Shown one piece after another: positions 9,442 through 18,933 of a DNA stretch of 64,000 nucleotides. The translations under genes were made by a program, and so were the position numbers. This DNA is from CAZAMB01 sp964501365 (lineage in GTDB: Bacteria > Planctomycetota > Phycisphaerae > UBA1845), in assembly GCA_964501365.1 (NCBI GenBank), contig CAZCST010000032.1, positions 62,001 through 126,000 on the forward strand. The letters are read 5' to 3'. The notes under the pieces were generated by a model that was not told where the DNA came from, made no database searches, and was given only the letters and a program-made list of their open reading frames with translations. Each line of letters begins with the position of its first letter. Positions within the stretch are counted from its first letter, which is position 1.

Positions 9442-11856
9442 TTACGGAGCTACGTCGGCTCCAAGCACCGGCGCGGCAGGCTCCGTGACTGTTGTGGGAG
9501 AGCCATCGTCGGAGGCAGGCGTGTCGCTGCCGCCGGAAACATCATCCACAGGAATGGGAGTCGGCTCAGTGGGAAGCGGGCTATCCTCAAAGTCGTAGGG
9601 CAGGCCAAAGAATAGCTCTGACTCTGTGCTTTCCAAATCAGCAAGCGAAGCGCTATGCACGCCGAGGTCCGTCACTGCAAACAGATCGTCGCCAACAAAC
9701 ACGCCGCGGGTGAACGACGCGCCCCACCACTGCGATTCATCAAATCGCGTGCTGACGCGGCCAAGCTCAGTCAGCCCCGACTCCACCGATACACGGAAAA
9801 CGTAAAGGCCATCGAAGCCCGTCGGCTTTTCCGGAACCGCATCCACCGGGGGATCTGTAGCAAGACCGCTATCGTCGGGCGGTGGAATCAGCACATCACC
9901 CTCGGAACCCGATGAACCGCCACTGGCGCCCGAAGAGCTGCTGGTCCCGTCACCGGTTTCGACATCGGCAATACCACCATCCACCATCCCGCCGTCTTCG
10001 AAGTAGGTGTACTCATAGATCGACATCGGCAGCGCGACGACTCCGCCCTCGGCGAAATAGGTCAGCGCCTTGGGATCCCACAAGGCCTCGGAATACGCCG
10101 ATGTGTTCGCGTCGGCGCCGATGATGACATTGCTCTTGAGCGTCGGGTTCGCAAAATCGGTCACGTCGAAAATCGAAAGCTGAACGCCCCAATTGCCCGG
10201 CGACTCCGGCGGAGGAACATACTGTCCCACCGCAAGCATGTGATTCGCGTCAATCGGCGTAAGGAACGTTGAAAATCCCGGAACCTTGAGCTGCCCGATC
10301 AGTTTGGGATTGGCCGGATCGGCGAGATCAACGGTGAAGAGCGGATCGACCTGAAGGAATGTCACTACATACCCACGATCGCCCATGAATCGCGCGGACT
10401 GAATGCTCTCGCCGGGTGCGATGTTTTCAATCTTGCCTATGACGTTGAGCGATGCGTCTGCCTGACTCAGTACGTACACACTGTTGGTTGACTGCGTAAC
10501 CTGTCCGCCCGTGCCGGTCGCCTCGTCGAAGAACCAGGTGGGGTCGGTGGTCGTGGCCACACGGAGATTTCCGTTGTATTCGCTCATCGAATACTGATTC
10601 AGAATTCGACCGGAAACCGTACCGAATGCGACCGGCGTCGCGTTTCGCCCATCATATTTGAACTTGTAGATATCCGTGGTTGTGCGGTTGTTCCCCTGCC
10701 AATCGTAGTTTGTATTGGTGAGGTACAGCGCCTCCGTTGAAGAATAAATCAGGCCCGGCTCAGCCACCACGCCGACGGCCGTAAATCGTGCGTCGGCATC
10801 GATATCCATGTCAACGACCGTGACGACTCCAAAGCCATCGGGATTGCCGGGGTGATACAGATTTTCCCACGTCACGACGTTTCCGCTTTCCTCGCTGCCG
10901 TCTGCATTGGTGCGGGTGTATTTCGGCAGAATCGTCTGCGAATCTATGCCGGATACGTCGAGTTCGGGAGCGCCCAATCGTGGAAGCACGTCATAGTAGT
11001 AGTCTTGATAGTTGGCCAGGACCAGGTGCATGACTCCATCCACCATGCGACTGGAGGCCACGCTGCCGTCGATCTTGGTCGAAGAAAGCACGCGCGGCGA
11101 AGCGGGATTGGAAACGTCGATCACCGTCGATCGTGTACTGGGTCGCTCGTAGACGAAATCCATCGGCGGCACGATGCCGATGTCTGTGGAAATTGGCTCC
11201 GCACTGATCGTTTCATGAGCCGAAGCTCCGTCGCCTGACGGCGAGCTATCCGCCGGCTCAGGCGCGACAGTGTCAAAAAGGATTGGATACAGGAAGCCGC
11301 CGCCGTTGGTCAGCGCGACGACCTGGTTGCCGTGCAAGTACATGTCGCGGCCATACCCCTTCAGCTCCGTCTCACTGAGTAGTTGCGTTTCACCATTTGC
11401 CCCAAGGCTCACGATCCGCAGGACGCTGTTCTCATTGTGCGAGCTGATGACGTAAAGATTGCGCCCATCGGTCTTGACCACATCAGATTCATCCACTCCC
11501 TGTTCCTGCGTCGTGGTTCCTGAGTGGGAACCATCGTTGATCTGGGCGGAGTCGGAAAAGCCGGGATCGACCGGGGCGGGCGCAGGCGCCGCACCGCTGC
11601 CGCCATCCGCAGACGCGTCGCTTTCACCCGGCGCCCCCGTGGCTGTGCCATCACCTTGGCTTACGCCGGTCATGCTGCTATTGCGCTGCGTGATCTGCCC
11701 CTGCATGTACGAGAGCAGCTCGGCTTCGGACGAAAATGCCTTCAATTCTGATTTATTCGTTGAATCGCCGCCGGAATCGACGAACAGGTTGCACCCGAAG
11801 GGCAAAGAGCAAATCAACGACGAAACCACCGCGCACTTGATGAATGACCGAAACAT
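9442..11856 (-). CDS. Secreted Beta_propel-domain lipoprotein
   Basis: 804 residues. The start has GGAGG six bases upstream. The N-terminus is a signal peptide ending in LPFGC, a plausible though non-ideal lipobox. A Gly/Ser/Ala-rich linker runs to about residue 115. The motif QGVDESDVVKTDGRNLYVIS then opens the domain known from Pfam as Beta_propel (secreted proteins with a beta-propeller), where GVDExDIVKTDG is the signature. Blade-like segments follow (KIDGSVASSRMVDGVMHLV, DRGYVVTFLQVDPLFTVDL), interrupted by acidic and Gly/Ser-rich inserts. The enzymatic role of this family is not established. Monocistronic by layout: a divergent 293-nt gap upstream and a strong terminator downstream. Confidence 0.88.
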   Translation of the reverse strand: MFRSFIKCAVVSSLICSLPFGCNLFVDSGGDSTNKSELKAFSSEAELLSYMQGQITQRNSSMTGVSQGDGTATGAPGESDASADGGSGAAPAPAPVDPGFSDSAQINDGSHSGTTTQEQGVDESDVVKTDGRNLYVISSHNENSVLRIVSLGANGETQLLSETELKGYGRDMYLHGNQVVALTNGGGFLYPILFDTVAPEPADSSPSGDGASAHETISAEPISTDIGIVPPMDFVYERPSTRSTVIDVSNPASPRVLSSTKIDGSVASSRMVDGVMHLVLANYQDYYYDVLPRLGAPELDVSGIDSQTILPKYTRTNADGSEESGNVVTWENLYHPGNPDGFGVVTVVDMDIDADARFTAVGVVAEPGLIYSSTEALYLTNTNYDWQGNNRTTTDIYKFKYDGRNATPVAFGTVSGRILNQYSMSEYNGNLRVATTTDPTWFFDEATGTGGQVTQSTNSVYVLSQADASLNVIGKIENIAPGESIQSARFMGDRGYVVTFLQVDPLFTVDLADPANPKLIGQLKVPGFSTFLTPIDANHMLAVGQYVPPPESPGNWGVQLSIFDVTDFANPTLKSNVIIGADANTSAYSEALWDPKALTYFAEGGVVALPMSIYEYTYFEDGGMVDGGIADVETGDGTSSSSGASGGSSGSEGDVLIPPPDDSGLATDPPVDAVPEKPTGFDGLYVFRVSVESGLTELGRVSTRFDESQWWGASFTRGVFVGDDLFAVTDLGVHSASLADLESTESELFFGLPYDFEDSPLPTEPTPIPVDDVSGGSDTPASDDGSPTTVTEPAAPVLGADVAP

Positions 11857-12149
11857 TCGACGCCTCCATTTCGCTTGTGATTTAGAGCGAGTTACGCCAA
11901 CACTCCATTATCGCCCCCTACCCCAAGTATGCGATACACAAGTGGCCGGTCAAGGAAAAGTGCCGCATTACGCTTTCTTACGCACTGATCTCCGATGAAT
12001 GCCTGCATTTTGACTGCTATTTTGACCTCCCTGGACCTGTTTATCAGCACTGACACGATGGTTGTTGTGGGTTCGACATGCGGCGGTTAGCCTTTTTTAC
12101 GTTGATTTTTGAAACCAATTTTTGGAATCTTTGAAAGCCAGGGGAGCCC
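11857..12149. other. Intergenic gap between divergent genes
   Basis: A 293-nt gap that must hold the promoters of the Beta_propel gene (minus) and pepT (plus). The pepT-proximal part is T-rich, with runs of six and five T. I see no convincing -35/-10 pair, no RNA gene and no hairpin with a T tract. Confidence 0.5.
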
Positions 12150-13379
12150 ATGGACACTCTTCTCGATCGTTTTTCCCGTTATGTCAGAGTCGAAACCACG
12201 GCCGTCGAGCAAACGGACAAATATCCGAGTTCGCCCGGCCAGCTTGAGCTGGGTCGGATGCTGGCGGACGAGTTGCGGGCCTTGAAAGTTGCTGATGTTT
12301 CGCAGGACGAATTCGGCATCGTCTGGGGCACGATTCCCGGCAATGTTGCCGGCGCGCCGACCATCGCCTGGGTCTCCCACATGGACACCTCGCCGGAGTT
12401 CACGGCCAAAGGCGTCAAGCCGATCGTCCACAAAAACTATGACGGCAAGGATATTGTGCTCCCCGGCGACAAGTTGCGGGTGATCCGCGTGGCGGATTCG
12501 CCCGTACTCAAGCAACTTGCGGGCAAGACCATCATCACCTCAGACGGCACGACGTTGCTCGGCGCGGACGACAAGGCCGGCGTCGCCGTGATCGTGTCAG
12601 CGATCGCACACTTGATGGCTCACCCCGAAATCAAGCACGGTCCGATCCGCATCGTGTTCACTTGCGATGAAGAAGTCGGCCGGGGCGTGGACAAGCTCGA
12701 CCTCAAGAAGGTCAATGCGACATGCGCCTACACGCTCGACGGCGAGACCATCGGCGAACTCGACACCGAAACGTTCTCCGCCGACCTCGCGATCGTAACC
12801 ATCACCGGACGCAATATTCATCCCGGCCTGGCCACCGGCGTCATGGTCAACGCGATTCGACTTGCCGGCTTGTTCCTGTCGCGCATGCCCTGGCAGACGC
12901 TGGCCCCGGAAACCACATCGAAACGCGAGCCATTCCTGCACCCCTATGTTCTTGAGGGCGGCGTCGAAAAGGCAACCATTCGCATTTTGCTGCGCAGCTT
13001 CGAAACGCCCGATCTTGCAAAGCTGGCCGACGTATTACGCGCCGTAGCCGCTACCGTTACCAATGCACACCCGCGTGCCAAAATCGATATCGACGTGAAG
13101 AAGCAATACCGCAATATGCGCGAAGCACTGGCGAAAGAACCGCGCTGCGTGGACCTTGCAGCCAAAGCGATCAAGGCTTGCGGCATCGAACCACGCTTTC
13201 AGGCCATCCGCGGCGGAACCGACGGCTCTCGTCTCAGCGAGCTGGGCCTCCCCACCCCCAACCTGGCGGTCGGCATGCACAACTTCCACTCACCGCTGGA
13301 ATTCGCCTGCCTCGAGGAAATGGAGTCTTCCGCCAAAATCCTCATCGAATTAGCCCAACTCTGGGGTGGGGAAAAATAA
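12150..13379 (+). CDS. pepT: Peptidase T (tripeptide aminopeptidase)
   Basis: 409 residues, typical for PepT. AGGGGAG lies three bases before the ATG. M20-family metallopeptidase that removes the N-terminal residue from tripeptides in the cytoplasm using two zinc ions. Visible motifs: SHMDTSPEF (first metal His and Asp), TTLLGADDKAGVA (bridging Asp), DEEVGRGVDKLDL (catalytic Glu and metal Glu), a YTLDGETIGELDTETF stretch and a C-terminal GMHNFHSPLEF with the last metal His. All expected ligands are present. The last 14 nt overlap the GTG start I give for the next gene, so they may be translationally coupled. Confidence 0.96.
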   Translation: MDTLLDRFSRYVRVETTAVEQTDKYPSSPGQLELGRMLADELRALKVADVSQDEFGIVWGTIPGNVAGAPTIAWVSHMDTSPEFTAKGVKPIVHKNYDGKDIVLPGDKLRVIRVADSPVLKQLAGKTIITSDGTTLLGADDKAGVAVIVSAIAHLMAHPEIKHGPIRIVFTCDEEVGRGVDKLDLKKVNATCAYTLDGETIGELDTETFSADLAIVTITGRNIHPGLATGVMVNAIRLAGLFLSRMPWQTLAPETTSKREPFLHPYVLEGGVEKATIRILLRSFETPDLAKLADVLRAVAATVTNAHPRAKIDIDVKKQYRNMREALAKEPRCVDLAAKAIKACGIEPRFQAIRGGTDGSRLSELGLPTPNLAVGMHNFHSPLEFACLEEMESSAKILIELAQLWGGEK

Positions 13380-13782
13380 GGCGCAAGTCGGGTCGCCGAC
13401 CGGCCGACATGGCTTGGGTTTGCAAGTGCAAGTGAAAGCAGTCTGCCCGAAATGCCACTCTACGGACGCCAGGACGTGGACCGCCCACAATCTCGCGTTG
13501 ACATTTCTGGAAACCCTGCTGCTCATGTTGTTGACCATTTCACGAGCCAGCACGATTGCCACGCTCTGCGGCGTGGATAGTTGGCGGCTCAAGCACAGGT
13601 GCCGCAAGTGCGGACATCGATTCTCCGTGTCGACCACACCATCGCGCAAATACGGTCATTGCCCCAAGTGTGACTACAAACTTACGGGCAACACGTCTGG
13701 CCAATGCCCCGAATGCGGCTGGCAGATTCCAACATGGTGGAAAACCTCATCCGCACCCGCACAATCAAATCTTGTGGAGTAG
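13366..13782 (+). CDS. Zinc-ribbon protein ending in a CPxCxY...CPECG module
   Basis: 138 residues from a GTG that overlaps the pepT stop; a second GTG at 13432 would give a shorter protein that starts just before the first CxxC. Three Cys pairs are seen: CPKC, CRKC and the final CPKCDYKLTGNTSGQCPECG, separated by a hydrophobic segment (TFLETLLLMLLTIS) that may be a membrane helix. The final module, CPxCxYxLxGxxxGxCPECG, occurs in many planctomycete proteins. A metal-binding or protein-contact role is plausible; no reaction can be assigned. Confidence 0.7.
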   Translation: MGKNKAQVGSPTGRHGLGLQVQVKAVCPKCHSTDARTWTAHNLALTFLETLLLMLLTISRASTIATLCGVDSWRLKHRCRKCGHRFSVSTTPSRKYGHCPKCDYKLTGNTSGQCPECGWQIPTWWKTSSAPAQSNLVE

Positions 13783-13946
13783 CCTGGCGCAAGCCATCGC
13801 GGACACTCCAAAACTTCGCCGCCTCATGCCCGACAATCTGCGATCATCTGCGGAACACCCCCGCTATCGCGTCTGCTGACTTTTTCCGTGCATTGCGTTA
13901 AATTGACCGTGCCGGCCAACGGGCCGCTTCGTTTCGGAGAAATTTG

Positions 13947-14474
13947 ATGAGCAAGAAACTATTCGTGATCCTGCCTCTCCTGATCGTACCGACTGCGTGC
14001 CATTCCTATGGCACCGTGCGAGTGAATTCGTATTGGGGGACAACCATTGAACGCCCGGCCCTTGGTAGCGTGTATGACTGGTCCGCGGGGTCCGGCCATC
14101 TGGAACCGGGACAGGATCAGCGCATATCCGCAGCCGTTCAGGAAGACGCCGAACGCGAATTGGCGGCGATGGGTTTCGTAAAGCGCGAAGGAACACAACA
14201 GGCCGATTACCTGTTTTCCCTCCATACCGGACGCGGATTGCAACCCAGCCCCAGCGGACCGGAGCAGCGTGCCAACCTGGCCGTCAGAGTTCTCGCGGCG
14301 TCTGATGGACACTTGATCTATTGCGCATCGGCTGACGCGCTCATCGATCCCATGCTTAGCCCCGAAGTGCGACGGACACGGATTGACTTCGCCGTGAGCG
14401 AAATCCTGCGTCCGCTCAACCCCTGCCCGCATTGCGCATCGTGCAGGCATCATTCAAATTGTACGCATCATTGA
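13947..14474 (+). CDS. DUF4136-like lipoprotein
   Basis: 175 residues from the ATG at 13947 (GGAGA six bases upstream; a TTG codon directly before it is also in frame). Signal peptide with lipobox VPTAC at residues 15-19, so a lipoprotein is expected. The middle shows the layout of DUF4136 family lipoproteins: YDWSAGS, a stretch with AVQEDAERELAAMGF, then DYLFSLHTG and a C-terminal amphipathic region. The last 20 residues are rich in Cys and His (CPHCASCRHH), which is unusual for the family and could bind metal. Convergent with the gene at 14570. Confidence 0.75.
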   Translation: MSKKLFVILPLLIVPTACHSYGTVRVNSYWGTTIERPALGSVYDWSAGSGHLEPGQDQRISAAVQEDAERELAAMGFVKREGTQQADYLFSLHTGRGLQPSPSGPEQRANLAVRVLAASDGHLIYCASADALIDPMLSPEVRRTRIDFAVSEILRPLNPCPHCASCRHHSNCTHH

Positions 14475-14569
14475 TCCGAGGCGCCGGGTTCATTTGCGAG
14501 CCGCATGGCTTGGTTTCCCCTACCCGCCATGCATCGAGTCTCTGATCGTTTGATGCATCACATCATCAA

Positions 14570-15886
14570 TCACGGCGGCGCGTCGTACCGAATGATTGCA
14601 GACTTCGTGCCTTCGCCGATCAGGTTGACCGCCGAATAGGAACGGCTGGGCTGGGCCGCAAACGGCAACGCGGCAAAGTCCCGAACATCCACATCCCCGT
14701 CGCCATCCACATCGAACACCATGGGACATTGAGGCCCATCCGAATCCGCGTCCGGCCCCGACAGGCACGCCGCGAACGCCGACTGATCGTCCAGCCTGGT
14801 GGCCCCGTCGCCCGTCCAATCCGCCGCCTTGCTCGCCACCGGAAACGAAATCACGCGAACGGCCACGCCCAGCAGGGCCGCATCCGTGCTCTGTGATCCA
14901 CAAACCACATTGCTGGGAATCCCCTGAATCCGGGCCGAACCCACCTCGGTGTGCAAGTCCTCGTAAACGAAATTGTTCGGCGCATCATAATGACTCAGCA
15001 ACGTCTGATCCCAGCAAGTCACGCACTGGGTCGTCCCCGAAAAGAATACCTCGTCCATGTTGACGATATCGAACTTGGCCTTGGTCGTGAGCGGCCCGTC
15101 GTGATCCTGTCGAAAGTCCTGACTCACCGGCATCAGCGTCAAGTCCGTATCCACGTGAAACAGTCGCTGATCCCCAAACAGTGGAAGGTCGCCCACAGCC
15201 GAGAAGTTCATGAGCAGCGTTGCATACGCCTGTTGATATTCATTGCCGTCCAGACGCAGCACGCCGGGCTCCGGCATGACCTGTCCGCGCGTGCCGGTCA
15301 GCGCTCGAAAACTGGTGGCCTCATAACCCCACGAATCTCCATCATTGAATTGAAAAACCGTCGCATCGCCAAATAGATAATTCCAATTGATTTCCCGGCC
15401 TTCCTCATCCACCGCCCAAAGATAAAGAAATCCTCGCAGCGTTCGCCCACCGGGATGCTCCGGATCAGGCCGCCCCGGCGGCGGACCGAGGTCGAGATTC
15501 GTAATCCTGCACGCGCCGGGCTGGCCCGTCAGCGCGGACCAGTATGTTGATTCAAAGGCCGAAAGGTGGATTCCACACCCACGCTGATTCCACCCGGCGT
15601 GCGCGCGCTCGATGACGACGCCGCCAGGGCCCAGCACGGGGTTGAGCGGCGGATCGCCATTGACGTAGTACATGCGGACATGCACCTCATGACTGTACCC
15701 ATTGGCGAGGTTGATAAGCGTGTCCTGAGTCACTGTGCCGTTGGCATCCCAACTGATTTCCACATCCGGAAAGATCAGCAGGCTTCCGCTACCCCCACCC
15801 TGTGCCTCGCCGCATACGAAAGTAAGGCAAGCAATACGAACAATCGTAGCAATGAATGCATTGCCACTTTTCTGATAGACCCGCAT
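14570..15886 (-). CDS. Secreted protein with C-terminal dockerin-like repeats
   Basis: 438 residues from the ATG at 15886, which has GGAGGGGGGAG just upstream; an upstream ATG at 15949 lacks this. A signal peptide spans roughly residues 1-30. The central part is beta-rich without a recognised domain (SLLIFPDVEISWDANGTV, VHVRMYYVNGD). Near the C-terminus, WTGDGATRLDDQSAF and VFDVDGDGDVDVRDFAAL form a pair of Asp-rich loops as in type I dockerins or EF-hands, likely binding calcium. There is no IPTL tail, so it is presumably released. Faces the DUF4136-like gene tail to tail. Confidence 0.78.
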   Translation of the reverse strand: MRVYQKSGNAFIATIVRIACLTFVCGEAQGGGSGSLLIFPDVEISWDANGTVTQDTLINLANGYSHEVHVRMYYVNGDPPLNPVLGPGGVVIERAHAGWNQRGCGIHLSAFESTYWSALTGQPGACRITNLDLGPPPGRPDPEHPGGRTLRGFLYLWAVDEEGREINWNYLFGDATVFQFNDGDSWGYEATSFRALTGTRGQVMPEPGVLRLDGNEYQQAYATLLMNFSAVGDLPLFGDQRLFHVDTDLTLMPVSQDFRQDHDGPLTTKAKFDIVNMDEVFFSGTTQCVTCWDQTLLSHYDAPNNFVYEDLHTEVGSARIQGIPSNVVCGSQSTDAALLGVAVRVISFPVASKAADWTGDGATRLDDQSAFAACLSGPDADSDGPQCPMVFDVDGDGDVDVRDFAALPFAAQPSRSYSAVNLIGEGTKSAIIRYDAPP

Positions 15887-16139
15887 GTACTCCCCCCTCC
15901 AAATGAGTTGTCGAGAACGATCACCCGCGGCAATCGTCCGCCAGGGCATTATACTAACATCTGGCCGCGCGACCCAAATGACCCTTGGTTTTCCGCGATC
16001 CTCAGGCTCCGCTTGAACTCCCTTTCCCCTTGAGAGAGGGCTGGGGTAGGGGCAAAATCGTCCGTAGATTTTTTCTCTGATTACTTGCGATTGAGTGGCG
16101 AAAGCAGTTTTATAACAAGGCCTAATACTGGGAGGGGTT
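15887..16139. other. Intergenic gap with a short G/C-rich dispersed-repeat remnant
   Basis: This 253-nt gap separates divergent genes. At about 16019-16055 it carries CCCTTTCCCCTTGAGAGAGG followed by GCTGGGGTAGGGG, which resembles a short repeat seen between genes in many bacteria. A TATAAC at 16111-16116 could be a -10 box for the SRPBCC gene, but I see no matching -35. Confidence 0.35.
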
Positions 16140-16571
16140 ATGGCAGATATCCTTCACGACTTTCCGATCCATGCAACGGCGAAGCAGGTTTTTGAGGCCG
16201 TTTCGACGCCGGAAGGGCTTGATTCGTGGTGGACCATACGCTCCTCGGGAACACCGGCCCTTGGTGCGGAATACCACCTTTTTTTTGGCCCGCAGTTCGA
16301 TTGGCGGGCTGTCGTAAGCCGTTGCACGCCCGGCGTGGAATTCGAATTTCTGATGACCCGCTCCATGCCCGATTGGCAGGGCACACGAGTGGGCTTTCTT
16401 CTCAAGGAGGAAAACGGAATCACTCAGGTTCGCTTCCATCACATTGGTTGGCCGGAGTCTGGCGACCACTTCCGCACTTCCTCCTTCTGCTGGGCCATGT
16501 ACCTGCGACTCCTCAAACGATTCGTCGAAAACGGCGAAGTAGTGCCGTACGAACGCCGCCTGGAGGTATAG
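16140..16571 (+). CDS. SRPBCC / AHSA1-like domain protein
   Basis: 143 residues. GGGAGGGG stands just before the ATG. The protein has the order of an AHSA1-type START-like fold: FPIHATAKQVFEAVSTPEGLDSWW at the N-terminus (helix then Trp pair), central strands with WRAVV and FEFLM, LKEENGITQVRFHHIGW and a long C-terminal helix (WAMYLRLLKRFVE). Such proteins bind hydrophobic ligands or activate partners; ligand unknown. No signal peptide. Confidence 0.88.
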   Translation: MADILHDFPIHATAKQVFEAVSTPEGLDSWWTIRSSGTPALGAEYHLFFGPQFDWRAVVSRCTPGVEFEFLMTRSMPDWQGTRVGFLLKEENGITQVRFHHIGWPESGDHFRTSSFCWAMYLRLLKRFVENGEVVPYERRLEV

Positions 16572-16784
16572 GAGGTCGTAGGTGGGATCATCGACTCGAC
16601 GCTTCAAGCAAGCCAAATCGGCTGATTGTGAAAATGCCATTCTTCGCGCGCGCCTTCCATGTTATATTCAAGAAGGCATCCGGCACGTGTTCGATTGCCT
16701 TGGACACCCCGATGGCGCGTACATGAAAATTTCCAAACGAACCTGGTTTGCAATCATACTTTACGCCCATGCCGAAGTCGGGTC

Positions 16785-16889
16785 GGCTGTGTCCACCGTT
16801 GTAGTTGTAGGGTGGGCCGTGCCCACCATTCTCGGTTGGAAAGAAGCAGGCGGCGCAGTGCCCACTATTCTTGGTTGGAAAGTCAAACC
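16785..16889. repeat. Short tandem repeat region (GTGCCCAC..GGTTGGAAAG)
   Basis: Two 25-nt copies (16819-16843 and 16858-16882), 39 nt apart and differing at two positions, follow GTCGGGTCGGCTGTGTCCACC and GTAGGGTGGGCCGTGCCCACC. In one frame the plus strand reads VGWAVPTILGWK and the minus strand VGTAHPT. From memory, this phrase recurs between genes in planctomycete genomes. The repeat reaches the proposed TTG start of the next gene. Confidence 0.6.
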
Positions 16890-17891
16890 TTGATTTCCCC
16901 GCCACCAAACCAAACTGAATCGCAGCGAACACGTTTGCCGCGTGCTGTTTGGAGCATCATGGCCGTAGTGGTAGTCGTGACTGCCGCCCTGGCCTGGTCC
17001 CGCGTCGGCCTGTTGGATTTGCCACACATTCCTTCAACAGTGTCACCCGACAGCGCTGGATTGGGTGGCCTGCACTTTGCGCGGGAACTGGATGTCGCGG
17101 CAAGAAAGACAATTGAATCCGATCGCACAAAGCTGAGCGACCCTGACCAGCGCCTGGAGGAAATTCGCGCTCGAGTTCGAAAATCGCCTGAGTCGCTTGC
17201 AATGGGCAACGCCTACCGCCTGGAAGTCTTTCGCTTGCGACGAGACTTTCTCAATGAGTCACGCACTCGCGGTGAAATTACGCCGAAATTTCCGCCGCAT
17301 TTGGATCGCCAGCCAATTGCGTTTTTTGAGGAGTTGGTGCGCGAACATCCGTCACGTGAAACCAAGCTACAATTGGCTCTGGCCTGGGTGGACGAAATGC
17401 TGCTTTTCCCGGCCCTCGAAATCAAAGCGCCGTCAAGCGTCCAGTCCGTGGATATCCTCACGGAAATTCTCGATGAGCCCGGCAACGAGTATTACGTCCC
17501 CGCACTATTCGCCCGCGGGCTGAACCACCTGCATCGCCCCTCGCGGCTGGTCTGGCCGGAAACCAACAAAACCCCGCTCGACGCTGCCGTGCAGGACATA
17601 TCCAAATGCGTGGCCATTGGCCGCAAGCTGAAGGTCGGCTCCACCCATTTACAGGCCATTCTGGCCATGACGCTGGGCGACGCCTACGTGAAGGCCGGGC
17701 GGCTGAGTGTCGCCCGCTCGTGGTGGCAGATCGCGCAAAACCTGTCCCATGACGATGACATCCAGCAGGCCGTCCGCCGACGCTACGCCTGGGGCGACGA
17801 GGAAATCCTCGACCGCCTCGAAGCCGAACTCGACCGGGCACGAACGGAGCTGGACCATACCATGACGGACCTGGCGTTAATGTGGGATTAA
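16890..17891 (+). CDS. Membrane-anchored TPR-like protein, unknown function
   Basis: 333 residues if the TTG at 16890 (GGAAAG at seven bases) is the start; the ATG at 16959 is the alternative but would remove the basic RTRLPR before the membrane helix (VVVVVTAALAW). After the helix come charged helical stretches, with a tetratricopeptide-like pair near the C-terminus (DAYVKAGRLSVARSWWQIAQ). This looks like a periplasm-facing helical-repeat protein. The RnfD-like protein follows 106 nt downstream on the same strand. Confidence 0.7.
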   Translation: MISPPPNQTESQRTRLPRAVWSIMAVVVVVTAALAWSRVGLLDLPHIPSTVSPDSAGLGGLHFARELDVAARKTIESDRTKLSDPDQRLEEIRARVRKSPESLAMGNAYRLEVFRLRRDFLNESRTRGEITPKFPPHLDRQPIAFFEELVREHPSRETKLQLALAWVDEMLLFPALEIKAPSSVQSVDILTEILDEPGNEYYVPALFARGLNHLHRPSRLVWPETNKTPLDAAVQDISKCVAIGRKLKVGSTHLQAILAMTLGDAYVKAGRLSVARSWWQIAQNLSHDDDIQQAVRRRYAWGDEEILDRLEAELDRARTELDHTMTDLALMWD

Positions 17892-17997
17892 GAATGAAGA
17901 TAGAAGCGAGAAGACTGAAGGTTGAAAAGTATCAGTTAGGTCACGCTGGCCGGTCCTCTTCTATCTTCAATCTTCTCACTTCACTCTTTGGTGGCTT
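17892..17997. repeat. Imperfect purine-rich inverted repeat
   Basis: TGAAGATAGAAG near 17895 and its inverse CTTCTATCTTCA near 17961 flank a 50-nt spacer, and further GAGAAG-type tracts mirror each other. It could fold weakly in the transcript or be a degenerate dispersed repeat. No T tract follows. Confidence 0.35.
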
Positions 17998-18888
17998 ATG
18001 CTGATGGCTTCGTCGAACTTGCAACGTCGTCCCATCACATTCGTCGCTCCTTCTCTGCGCGATCCGCGCATCATGATCGCCGCGGCGCTGACGCTCTGGA
18101 CCACGCTAGGCCAGACCGCCTACTACTTCAATCGCGACTTGCGCGACCTCGTCGCCGCAATCGGCACTGCGTGCACGCTCGATCTGGTGCTGGGAGCCAT
18201 TCTCTTCCGGCAGATCGCCATCCCCCTCAGCGCCTACATCACCGGTCTGAGCATCGCGATCCTGATGGAGAGCAACGATTGGCGGGTGTATGTCGTGGCC
18301 GCGACGTGGGGCATTCTTTCCAAATACCTTCTGCGTGATAGCAAGCGGCATTTCTTCAACCCCTCAAACTTCGCCATCGTGATGACGCTCTGGCTCTGTC
18401 ACGGAATCGCCAGCGTCGCCCCGGGATCGCAGTGGGGTGCCGACTATCGCATCGCGCTTCTTATCCTCGCCTTGGGACTGATGATGATGCGCCGCGTGAA
18501 CCGGCTTGACCTCGCCTTCGCCTGGCTGGGCGGCTACGCATTCATGGGCCTGGTCCGCATGGCTCTGGGCCAAGGCGGACTGGTTTTCGTATTGGGGCCG
18601 ATGACTGGCGCGGAATTCGCACTGTTCACCTTCTCCATGATGCCCGACCCCAAGGCTTCTCCGCCAACGCGCAATGGCCGCATCGCGTGGGGAATCTCCA
18701 TCGCCGTGATGGACGGCATCCTGCGATATTTCGAAATTCGCTATTCGATGTTCTACGCCCTGTTCGTTCACACAGCGATGCTCCCTATCCTCCACTACCT
18801 TGCCGGGCGCGCCGGAATAGAGGAAGCGACCCCCTGGCGCATACTCCAGTGGTCTCTCGGTCGGTCCCATCCAGCCGCGCGGCCTTGA
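17998..18888 (+). CDS. Stand-alone NqrB/RnfD-like membrane protein
   Basis: 296 residues with about eight hydrophobic segments. The stretch HFFNPSNFAIVMTL and the later MMPDPKASPPTRNGR match the pattern of the NQR2/RnfD/RnfE family (membrane subunits of Na+-translocating quinone reductase and Rnf complexes, which carry a covalent flavin). None of the other nqr or rnf subunits is in the window. The usual flavin-attachment S(T)GAT is only partly present as MTGAE, so flavin attachment is doubtful. Similar stand-alone RnfD-like proteins are known in bacteria, some annotated as UnbU-like. Two close ATGs (17998, 18004) are possible starts, with GGTGG upstream. Confidence 0.75.
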   Translation: MLMASSNLQRRPITFVAPSLRDPRIMIAAALTLWTTLGQTAYYFNRDLRDLVAAIGTACTLDLVLGAILFRQIAIPLSAYITGLSIAILMESNDWRVYVVAATWGILSKYLLRDSKRHFFNPSNFAIVMTLWLCHGIASVAPGSQWGADYRIALLILALGLMMMRRVNRLDLAFAWLGGYAFMGLVRMALGQGGLVFVLGPMTGAEFALFTFSMMPDPKASPPTRNGRIAWGISIAVMDGILRYFEIRYSMFYALFVHTAMLPILHYLAGRAGIEEATPWRILQWSLGRSHPAARP

Positions 18889-18924
18889 AATGTGGGTTTT
18901 TCCTGGAATCGCGGACTGCGATTG

Positions 18925-18933
18925 TGCTATCAT
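18925..18933 (+). promoter_or_regulatory. Possible extended -10 promoter element
   Basis: TGCTATCAT is a good extended -10 match (TGnTATAAT with one change), 36 nt before the ATG of the FG-GAP gene at 18969. The -35 region is poor. Weak prediction. Confidence 0.3.
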
